A stretch of 64,000 nucleotides of DNA, taken from Talpa occidentalis. Lineage: Eukaryota > Chordata > Mammalia > Eulipotyphla > Talpidae. Made by a program: the position numbers and the translations under genes. The notes beneath the pieces are model-generated. The model made no database searches. It was given only the letters and a program-made list of their open reading frames with translations, and was not told the origin of the DNA. Position 1 is the stretch's first letter, and each line of letters starts with the position of its first letter. The stretch lies in NCBI RefSeq assembly GCF_014898055.3, contig NW_023603184.1:110908615-110972614 (forward strand), written 5' to 3'. Below are positions 49,201 through 61,200 of this stretch, one piece after another.

Positions 49201-52200
49201 ATCAAGATGACCACATTTTTAAAATAATGGAGGTCTGTTTTTTAATTCAAACTTCACTTTCCATATTCCCCTATTCTCTGTGCTTCTTGATTGATTCAGT
49301 TCCGTCTGTCTACTGTAATGTCATATACAATTGCCACCTCCTAATCTTTCCTTTTGGAAAGGCTAGCAGTTGAACAAAGCATGTGATGACTGTGTTTGCA
49401 AAGTGGGCTCTTTTGCCCATATTTTGATTGGGATATTTCTTTTCATTTTGTTGAGTTGTATGAGCTCTTTGTAGGCCTTTGATATCAGCTCCTTGTAGGC
49501 CTTTGATATCAGCTCCTTGTCAGACGTATGGTGTGGAAATACTTTCTTCCATTGAGCAGAGTGTTTCTTCATTTTAGCTATGTCTTTCACTGTGCAGAGC
49601 AGTTTGGTTTGATCCAGTCCCAATTGTTTATATTCTCTTTTGTTTTCCCCATAGGATCACTTTTAAAATTATGGTCAGTAGAGGGATTTGTAAAGAATTG
49701 CAGCAGCAGCAGCAGCTAAAGAATAAGAAAAAAGCAAAAGAATATAGTATCATGTATCATTGTTTTTAAACAATTTTGAAATTGTCTCTCTACCACTAGG
49801 TTATGGACTCCTTAAAAAGGACTGTATCTTTTATTTTTGCATTCCCTGCAGCATTTAAAACAAGGTCCAACATATTAAATGTGTTTGGTTTAATATCGAC
49901 TACTGAAGGAATGTCAGGGGGCACCAGGGAAAATGTACTATGCAGTGACTGAGAGAGCTATCTGCCAAGCCAAGAAGATTCTTTAGGCAAGGGAAAAGCA
50001 TCAGAATCTGTTAGGCAAGAGGATATTATGATCAGATTAAGTTGACTGTAGTAGTAATTGTAGAAAAAGGGCCGAAAAACCAGGTTGGTTATTGTAGTAG
50101 GCCAGATTGAACATAGGCAGTAGCTTAGATTGGGGTTGGAGATGGTAAGATGATGAGTGAAGTATGATACAAAGGCAAAGAAGGAAGGCAAAAAAATCAC
50201 TCTAGGAAATCTACTGGGTTATGCCATTGCCAAGATAGGAGAGCATGTTTAAGGGGAAATAACTTGATTTTGATATGTTTGAAAAGCTTATGGCATCCAG
50301 GTAAATATTTCCACTGGGCAATTGGTAATAGGTTTTTGAATTCATAAACAAAATCTACATTGAAGAAGTAGATGTGGGAATTAGGACATTTCAGGTAAGC
50401 ATAAGGAACTCCACTATTAAAAAATATAATTCTGCCGCTGAGAATGAGGAAACATATCACATAGGGTTTGACATTTTAACTGGTCTTCCATCAGTAGCAT
50501 ACAGGACACTAAAACTGCACTAAATTCAATTCATAAGTTTATCTTCCTTTAACATTTTAAGTATAAAAAATGACATAAAAACTTTGAAATGTTTCTGTGA
50601 ATAAAAAGGCAGAATGTGGACTTTAATTTTTCTCTTTTAATTTCAAAGGAAAGAAGATTCTATATGATATACTTGCCTTTGCCAAAGAAAGTGTTAATTC
50701 TCATGTTACCACATTGGGACCTCAAAATTTTCCTGCTAGTAACAAAGAACCGTGGCTTGTTGATTTTTTTGCCCCTGTAAGTCATTTCATTTTTTTCCTG
50801 TCAAATTTCACTATTCTAAGATTTTCTCTTGTAAGAGCAAAAAGATATTGTCTAGATAACCTTGAACCTTGTGTACAAGATTTACATAACAGTTTTGGCC
50901 ACTATCTCACTATGTCAGCACTAAGAGAGATGATAAACGTTTACCTCCAACTATCAACTATACAACAACTCAGTTTGGTTTATTTTACTTAGCATATTAT
51001 TTGTTGCAAAATGCTTTTGTTTCATTTGCTTCAGTACTTATGAATATTTTTTTCTTTCCTAGTGGTGTCCACCATGTCGAGCTTTATTGCCAGAGTTACG
51101 AAAAGCATCAAAACATCTTTATGGTCAACTTAAATTTGGCACACTGGACTGTACAGTTCATGAAGGACTCTGTAATATGGTATGGCAGTTTAAAAAAATT
51201 ACATTTTTTGTAGTTCTTATAAAATAGATACCTTTTCACAGCTTAATACTAATATAATATCATCCTTCAAATGTACTTGTATATTTATAGTAGCAAAATA
51301 AGTGATTTAATCAAAGTGATATAGTAAAACAATAATATATGTGTAGTTGAATTGTAAATGTCTTATTTACTAAACTCGGGAAAATAATTTGATAAAATAC
51401 ATGATTTTCAATTATTTACATTTTTTAACTTAACATTACGTTTTGGCAGTCTAATTTTTATTCTTTTGCTTTCCTCGTACTTATCTTCTACGTGTAATTA
51501 ATAGGAGGTAATTAAAACAATGAAACAAGCTTTTGAAACCTTTTTTTTACATAAAAATATTTTCTTAGGTTAATAAATATTCTTTCTTCAGGTCCAGGAA
51601 GATCTAGAATTTACACTTCACTTTGAAAGTATCTATAATACCACCTATAAAAATATTCTTGGGGGAAAAGTTATCAGACCTGAATCAAGCACCTCTGTGT
51701 ACAGGAAATGACAGAGGAACATGTTAAATGACACCGTGGGCACACAATCTGCAAATCTCAGCATGTAGAGGACTTTACAAGACAACACTAAGTTTATTGG
51801 ACAAACACATTGGAGGTGGGGAGGATTAAAGAGATTTAAAAGATGTATCATTTAAATGCAATTGTGAATCTATTTCCTTTGCTAAATCTGACCAGGCTAA
51901 AATTTTTCAGTCATCAGCAATTTTACAATAGGTTTTTAAATCCTATTATTTAAAGTAAAGGTAAAGTAGTTATAAATTTGAAACAGATAGGTGAAAAATA
52001 TATAAAACCTTTATTTAATTTGTATTCTTATTCTTAATAGTATAATATTCAGGCTTATCCAACAACAGTGGTATTCAACCAGTCCAACATTCATGAATAT
52101 GAAGGACATCATTCCGCTGAACAAATACTGGAATTCATAGAGGTACTTTCTATAACTACAAATCCTTCGTGTATATGTACATTTTGTATAAATATTTAGC

Positions 52201-55200
52201 ACATTTAATAATGGAATTCTTTTCATGCCAAAACATTTTCTAACAATGAATTTCTTTAATTTTTCTATTTCATTTTGTACTTATAATAAACTCTGAGAAT
52301 AAGTATGCTTTTCTGTTCCCTAGTACACTGTGCCTAGTACCTTGAATCTATGAAATTATACTTTAACATAAAGCCTTGTCACCCTCTTTCTGTTGTTGTT
52401 TTTTTTTTTTTCTGATAGAACCACCATAGATTATTTCTTTAGGTCCCAAATAGTTGATACAGGAGTTTGATATAAGAATGAGGCCATTATTACCTAAGAA
52501 ACATGGATAAGGGACATTCTTATCCCATCCACCCAGTAAAGGGTCTCTACGCCTAGACAGCTATGCCAAGCTTATGTGTTATTAACAAAATATACTGTAC
52601 AATTGTAGCATCTCCTTTTTTCTCACTAAAGTCTTCATTGGCTGAAATAGTTACTAGCGCCACCTAAGGAATGGAACATTCTAGCTTATTATCCAGGTAA
52701 TGACCATTCTGCCCTGTGCTACTCATCTCTCCTTCCTCCAAAGTAATAATTGTTTTTTGTTCTCATCCTAATGAAGCTAAATCTTAGTTTGTGCTCTTTG
52801 ATCATGATAGACTGAACAGCATCTGGAGCAAGTGATTTGTAGAGAAGTTATGCAGTATCTCCAGTCAGAATGTCAGAAAAAAAAGGATAGTAGACTTTCC
52901 ATTAGTAATTATAGGTTTTAGGCAAGTCTTGGAACTCTTGCCTCAGCCACCCCTAACCTTAAATACAGTTGCCTCTTTTCCCTTCTAAAAGTGATTTTAG
53001 TGATACACAGAAGTATACCTTGATTTGTAAAGTCTAATGAATAAAATCCAAACTTAAGGTAGATTATATCTTTTTAAAATAACTTGCTAGAGATTCTAAG
53101 TACCTTTTGATTATTCAAAAATAGGAACTTTTCTAAATAACACATACCAACAATTTGCCAAAAAATATAATGGAAGCTATATTCTCTTCAGGATCTTATG
53201 AATCCTTCAGTGATCTCCCTGACACCAACCACTTTCAATGAACTAGTTAAACAAAGAAAACATGATGAAGTCTGGATGGTGGATTTCTATTCTCCATGGT
53301 GTCATCCATGTCAAATCTTAATGCCAGAATGGAAAAGAATGGCCCGGGTATAGTAGAATTGCTTATTTTAAATCATACTACTTTCTAAGAAGGTTTATTT
53401 AACAGATTTTGTAACTGATATAAATGAGCCCACCATTAGATTGTCATTTAACAATATTAATATCACTTGCATGTTTTGGAGTGTGAATATAGAATAATTA
53501 CCCTATTTTCTGTGTCACTTGGTAGACTTTTCACCAAATTCCTACCACTGAACCCAAAGATCCCCTTTATTTCCTATCAAAATATTTTACTCCTTTACTT
53601 TTAGAGATTTAAAGATAGTGCTTCAGAGTATTGTGGAATGTAAGAAAAGTAACCTTGATCAATAACATTTAGAAAATTTCCTACAAATAGACACTTTTAT
53701 AAATCATGAAAGAGAAGAAACAAATACCAAAATGACTATTAACGTTTATTTCTAGAATAAAAAATGAACAACCTAAAAGCTAAAATGGTTTCTGGTATCT
53801 TAAAAGAATATATTTTTATGCTCTTTTCAGTAAAAATTTAAAATTTAGGTGAGTCAGTATAACTGTCTCCATTTGGAAAATTAACTGATATATTACTATA
53901 TGTTTTTGATTTCTAACACAATTTCCCCATGTATTAGATGAATGAATAGATTTCAGTTCATTACTATAAGTGGTGTACTGTTTTAAGCCCTTGTCCATTT
54001 TTATTTGGTAAAATTCACTGATAATAACCTTACAGTGGCAATTTCTCTACTATAAACCTACATTGAATAGTTAGGAAAGTGAATTTATTCTAGTCACTTT
54101 GACCTATTTATCTTTTTTCTTTTATAGACATTAACTGGATTGATCAATGTGGGCAGTATCGACTGCCAACAGTATCATTCTTTTTGTGCCCAAGAAAACG
54201 TTCAGAGATACCCCGAGATAAGACTTTTTCCCCAAAAGTCAAATAAAGCTTATCAATATCAGTAAGTATTCCCTCAGATGTAAAGACATTGTTATAACCA
54301 TATATTTGTTCAGTTTTTATCATAACTAGATAAAAGTTAACCTAATAAACATCTTGGGAGTCCACTGTGTTCTCATTAGTATGGTAATGAGAACAAAAAG
54401 AAGTGAACGGTCCCACTGTTCATGAAACTGACAGTCTAGTAAAGAAGATAAGGTAAAAGGAACATTTATGAAGTCCTAATTTGATATCAGGTACTCTTCA
54501 TTAGTCCTCATACAATATCCTGAAGAATAAGAATTATCTCCCTTCCTGCTACTACAGATAAGTAAACAGAGTCATAGGCTTTACGTAATTTTCCCAAGTC
54601 TATCTCAGTGCCCATGAGCAGCTGAACAGCACCCCATGGTATTTTAGGCAGAAAATTCAAACACAAGGTAGAATGATACATACAATGAAAAAGGTAAAAA
54701 TGAAACATGGATTCTATGAGAGGAAATCATTAAAGACTGCATTTATGGGGTATCTTTGAAAAGTGGGTAGGAATTTGACAGTAATAAGTTAAGATTCAAA
54801 AGCTAAAGCATGGGACATTTTTAATGTTGCTGTTCCATGGGTTTGAAGGAGATGTCTAGCAGGCAAACTGACATTTAGGTCTGTGTAGAACACAAGAATA
54901 CAGAAAAAAATATATTTGGGAAACCATATAGCAGTATTTGTAAATACATACATCTGAGAAGAGAGATACTAAGTCAATCAAACTCTTCTTTAAGTTGCTA
55001 CAATGAGATTGCTTTTTGAACATACCAATAGTAGAAAATGGTATTTACAACTTAACTATATATTTTTTCTTTCAGTAGTTACAATGGTTGGAATAGGGAT
55101 GCTTATTCCCTAAGAACCTGGGGCTTAGGGTGAGTAAAATATTTATTGTATAAAAATTAAATGCTATTTACCTTCCTCTTATGTGTGTAGTTAAATTTAC

Positions 55201-58200
55201 TGGGGGTTATTTAAGGTACTAGAATTCTAAAGTACATACTTAAAATAATGATGTGTGCTTTATATCACTATCATTCTTTGAAATCATTTTTAAGTCAAAG
55301 TCTTGTACTATTACATTTTAGATGTTTGCTTTGGTTTTGTACAATAAAAAATTATTTTGTTCCCTTGCCATAGATTTTTACCTCAAGCATCTACAGATCT
55401 AACACCTCAGACTTTCAATGAAAAGGTTTTACAAGGGAAACATCATTGGGTGATAGATTTCTATGCTCCTTGGTGTGGACCTTGCCAAAATTTTGCTCCA
55501 GAATTTGAGCTCTTGGCCAGGGTAAGTCTTATCTATCTACTTAAACAGGATGTGATCACATGTATATTTTAATAATTAGATAAAACATTATAAATCTTAA
55601 TATTTTTCTCAAGTTTCCTGTTTAAAAAATATAAACTCTTTCTATGACTATTATCTTTTCAGACTTCATCCTTCTTTATTAAAATTTTTAATCTAATATC
55701 TTTATCTTGGTTGATAATATCATGTACCTAACCAGAAGAGCCAGAAAGCTAAGCTCTCCCTCTTGTCCATTATTTCCTTCCCTCACCACCGTTACTTTGC
55801 TGTGCTCAATCACTAAATAGATCCTATCAGTCCTATTACAGGTCTTTCAAATTTATCATCTCTCCATCTCTTCTGCTAGCCTCTTTATTCAAGCCTTCAA
55901 TATCTCTTATCTATAGGCTTATATTTGCCTTTTAACTCAGTGTCTTCTTCAGTTCTACCCTGGACATCTTTGAAAATTTTGCCTTCTCTAGTTTCCCATT
56001 AACCAAGTTTCTTGACATGCATTCTTCACTACAGGTTTTTGATCTGACCATTACTACCTTTTTCAGTTTATTTTTGCCCCCACAGTGGATACTCCGAACA
56101 CAACAAAGTACACCAGGTTCTCTATACCTCTATATACATTCTGCTGCTCCCTCTTTCCCAAAAGTTTCTTAGTTTGATTATGTGGATTTTTTTTCTCCTC
56201 ATCCTACACAATCTAGCTCCCACAGTACTTCTGTGTTCTCTGTCCTTCTCAGTTAATCATTGTTGCCTTGATAGCTTGTACTCTAAACTTACAATATGTG
56301 CTATTTATTTAAATGTCTAAATGTCTGTCTGTCTTAAGAATATGGGCTTCTTGACTGCAAGGTACCCCTAGAATAACTTATACCCCTAGAATAACTTAAT
56401 ATACAGTTAAACCAAATACATAAACTGAATAACATTGGAGTTTTTGGTGTTTGTAACAGCCCTATTAATGACCTAATCTGGATTGATTGCTTCTGCCATT
56501 GTCTACAAAACACATTAGAATGAGAAAGTCAGCACTCACTGAAAGTTGAGTATCAGAAGTCGTGGGAATTTTTTTTAGCAAAGGGATTTCCAAGCTTCTG
56601 TGAGCCCTAATAGGTTACTGAAGGACTAGTCAAAAAAAAAAAACACGAATAAGTTATTCGGGTTTTTCCACTTTGTTTTTCCCTCGTACTTTTTTCTCTA
56701 ATAATTCTGACAAAATGTTTTATTCCCTTTCATTCATGTGCTGAGAAACTTAGTTATATATTTATAATGCAGCTTTATCATGAAAGTAGCAGAAATTCAT
56801 TAAACATAAAAGATCATTCAACAGATTCTAACTACCAAGTGAAAAGCATTATGCTAAATACTGGAGCTACAAAAATAAAAAGATAAAGTTTCACATTTTA
56901 GTAAGATTTTACTCCAGTGAGAAGTTGTAAATAAAATAGACCACTGCTGTAGTCAGAGTGAAGCAAAAATTTGCAAGGAAGATCAGTTATGACAGAAGGC
57001 TTGACGTAAAAGCTAGTTTTACTGTAATTCTTGTCTCAAACCCTAAGAGTTTATTTAGTTGAAATGGTTGGCTAGAGAGCACTCTAAGCAGAGAAGACCA
57101 TTTGCAAAGATGCAAGGATGTAGGGCCATGTTTAGGGATCTCCACTGTTGGTCTAGTATTAACAATATGAAGACTGAAGGGATGTGTCAAAAACTGAGGC
57201 TCAAATAAATAGATGGAGGAGGGTTTGGTCATTTTCCCCACACTATTCACATTGCAGACTTAGTCATTTCATACTGCTCTGAATGTATTCTATATAAGCA
57301 TTAGAAGAGAACTATTGGATATGGTCAGATCCATTTTGTATTATAGGATCAACAGAACAACAAAAGCAAAGAAAGACAGTTACAGCACCAAAAATTATAT
57401 AGTGTCCTAAGAGAAAGAAGAAGATAAATGGAAATATAAGAATGAGCAGGACTTAGTATTTCAGTGGGATAGATAAGGGAAAGAAGAGTCTAGGAAGACC
57501 CTAGTTGTTAACTTGAACTAAGTGAATAGTAGGACAGAAGGAAGAGTGGATTAAGGGAAAAAGGGTTCTTTTTAGAAATTTTGTACTTAGGGTGCTCATT
57601 AACTAGAGCAGGCTAAAAACATAGCTGAAAATTAAATTCAGGGCAGTGACTGAGGTTCCATAGCATAGAGGTATAAAAGAGCGTCCTAGGAAAGTGTTCA
57701 TCGTTGAAAAGATTATTGACAGAGTTGGAGCTCTGGTTGAATACTATAATTTGAGGGGTAGGTGTAGATAGATGGTCGTCCTCATGCTAGAAATAAAGAA
57801 AAGCTAAAAGGCAGGAAAACCAAGCAAATAAAAAGAGAAATTTCCATTCTTTTTGTTTATACAGGAGTTATTCATTGGTGAACATTTAAGTTTCACTAAA
57901 GGAAGCAGTAAGAACAGAAGCTAGACTAAAATCTGTTGATAAGGGGCAAAGTGGTAAAAGTAAACTTCTAAAAAGAAAGAATATAGTAGCCAAACAGTGC
58001 AATCAAGAAAGGAATCCTTTTTTGATCATAGGTATAAGACTGAAGGAGAAGTGAGCCTTCCAAAAGTGGAAGAAGGCTGCTTCAACACATGAGGCCAGAG
58101 AAAGAAGGGTGAGGGCAGAATCAGGTGTTAATGGTGAGAGAGGGCAAGGTGTCAGTAGCAGGAAAAGTTGTAATTCCAGGTAAACTGCTTAGTTTTCTTG

Positions 58201-61200
58201 ATAAGGCAAAGGAATTTAAAAGCGTCTTTGAGAATTTGGAAGCATTCTTAATTGAAGGGAAGAATACTAAATTTTTTAAATAACAAATCCTTAGATATGT
58301 AAAGATTTGAACTTTCTGGTATCACTTTGTGGTTGCCAGAACAGTTATCCCAAAGAGAATCTACGCTCAATTTATCTTTTTTCAGATGATGAAAGGAAAA
58401 GTGAAAGCTGGAAAAGTAGACTGTCAGGCTCATGCCCAGACATGCCAGAAAGCTGGCATTAGAGCCTACCCAACTGTTCGATTGTACCCCTACGAGAAAG
58501 CAAAGGTAAGGACAAGCTCACCTCAGTTTTCCTTTTCTCAACGGGCCAAGACGAAAAAGATTTTTTTTTTTTGGGGGGGGGTTAATAAAGATTTATTTAT
58601 TTATACAAAACAGAGGCGCAGGAGGGTGAGAGAATTCACCAGAGCCAGAGCAGAGAGTAGAACAGGCAGAGTGACGAAGTATAGTGCTGAGGGGAGCAGA
58701 GGGCGGCAGGAGAGGTCTGCACGCCATGTGGGACCCTAGCCCTGCAGCCGGGGATCGAACCCGCGCTGCAGAGACTGTGGAAAAAGATTTGTTTTTAATC
58801 TGAGTAATGTTTTTCTTTCTGGTTTATGTTCTGTTATATCTTATATTATTGTACATTACTGATGCAAGTTTATTTTTGGCTATATACCAAGTGATTTTAG
58901 AGACTCGGTATATAGGCAAAACTTGCCTTACAATGTTTATATTCAAAAACAGGGAAATTAATAGTGTGACATTCGAAATACTAATAATGATTTCCTGTGA
59001 GTGGTAGAATTCAAAGGTAATTTCCTATGAGGTTTTGTGTTTTCCTTTATTAATCTTCTTTCCAGGGAAGACAGAAAATAAATATCATAATGCTTTTGAA
59101 ATAGCCTTAGTACCTGAGCATTTATCTTGAGGAATATTTATTAATGGTTTAGACTATGATGAAGTTACAGTTCAATAAAAAGTAATTTCTGTGATCACTG
59201 ATCCAAATTGTGTACCTGTCACCTAAATGTTATTAGTCTTCCAGCCAATACAGTTGCTAACTTAAAGTACTCATGGCCTTTGCTCTCTTCCCAAGAAAAA
59301 AATTAGACATTTCTGACAATAAAACTGATACAGTAAACAGTATTTTCAGTGTGTTAATGTTTTGTGGCAGTCTTTGAAACAAAAAATTTAGTATTCAAGT
59401 ACAATATTTTACATGCTTTTTGTAATAGAGTATCAGATTAAGATGCTGATAATTTAGTACCTTCTAAAACAGAACTAAAGAGATGAGATGTTTCAGAAAT
59501 CTGAAATTGTTAGACATCTGATTTCTTAGTGAAGGATTTTGATTTTTTTTAAGGTTCTCTCTATTTTTAGAACCTATAAAGTAAGCAGAACTTGATGAGA
59601 GTAAAGGAGCTTATTCCAGAGCTTGAGTCTTCATTTGGAATCCTCAGCTCTACTTCCCCTGAGAAATAGGTGACAAAAAGGTTTCATTAAGGTGAAGAAT
59701 GTTAGAAAAGTATCAATATAATAAGCAGTCACAGGATTAACAAAGACAGAGGAAGCTGTTTGAAAAGATGTTACCATGTATCCAGAGGACAAAATCAGAA
59801 AGCAGAATATCCCTAACCAAACCAGAAGGCAAGTTGACATCCAGAATTTCTTACCAGACAAGAAGGCCAAAGCAGTATAGTGATTGGAATCAAATACATA
59901 CTAAGGTAGGCAGTCACGCACAAAGTTCAGGTTCACAGTAGGAAGGAAACAACTGGTTCCAGATCCAGAATATGTAGACTTAGAGATAAAAGTTGCTTTC
60001 CATTATTGCAATTGATCAAGATTTTTTTCTGTGCCAATGATTGTATTAGATTATAACAATTGGAAGTTCTTTGGGGACACAGTCTTTTATGATACAGATG
60101 TTTGAAGCATTTGGATTTCAGTGCATTTCTCCCAAGGAATTACTTTACATAATCCAACATCAGCATTGTTCATATATTTCAAGAATTTGTAGGTTAACTG
60201 TGCCTTTGCAGTATTACTTCCTTGAAGAAACTTGAGTTTCAAACACTTGGAATTTCAAGGAGTATTTAATCTAGTTTCTTAGATGGAAATGTCATGTTTA
60301 ATTACTTAATACATTATAAGAAGAGTGTTTTTCATTCTAGAGAAATATTTGGGGAGAACAAATAGATTCCAGAGATGCAAAGGAGATTGCTACTCTAATT
60401 TATGAAAAATTGGAGAATCTCCAAAATCATGGAAAGAGAGATAAGGTAAGAACTAAGTCTAGAGCTGACTTTGGTAAACATTAACTAAATTTATTCTTAG
60501 TATAAACATGTATGTGTCAGTAAACACATAAAATGAAGCTTAAAAATAGGGAGTTGCAAATTTCTTCTTTGGCAAATAGGACAGTCAGAATGTAGCCTCT
60601 TGACACTGAACTGCTTAGAAATTTGGACAAGTAAAACATTTAACAAAAATAAAAGAACGAGGATGTAAAATAATGTCATTAATTAAAAAATTAAAATAAA
60701 TTGCTGGGAAATAAAAATTTTAAACATTTAACAAAAAATAGTGACTATGGCCATAAATTACTTAAGTTTTATTCTAATGTAAGTAACGTTTTGTTTGAAT
60801 GTAAGTAAAGCATTGACTCTTTTGGAACTTGTTAACACATTTTGGATAGCAGTTTTTGTTTTGTCTTGCTATAGTCAAGGTATATTAAAACCTGTATTCA
60901 CCTTGGCCTCTCCTGAAATATTTAATCTATCAAGAAGCATGTAACCTCATTCCTACTATTTTGTAGAGGGCAGTTTTTTCCTTTTTAAAATCAGTGTCAT
61001 TCTGGTACATATTTAGAAATAGTTCAGAATGCTTTCTTAATGGAATTTAATACAACCATATATGAGGATTCTTGGATTCTTCCCTATAAGGTGGAAAAAA
61101 TGACAAACAATCTGAGTTTTGGAGAGGGCTAGCAACTGCTGGCTTTATAGAACCCTGTTACAACTGCAAACCCCAGGATAGATGGAAAGAGATAAAGATT

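Larger units (their letters stand above)
51180..54127 (+). other. DNAJC10: DNAJC10 introns 15 to 17
   Basis: AT-rich introns. About 51690-51870 resembles an ancient interspersed repeat I cannot assign. No young repeat, RNA gene or further exon was recognised between exons 15, 16, 17 and 18. Confidence 0.65.

Noticed and set aside
49694..49712. Expanded CAG repeat
   Set aside because: Only about five units, intronic and at the edge of an L1 relic; not notable.
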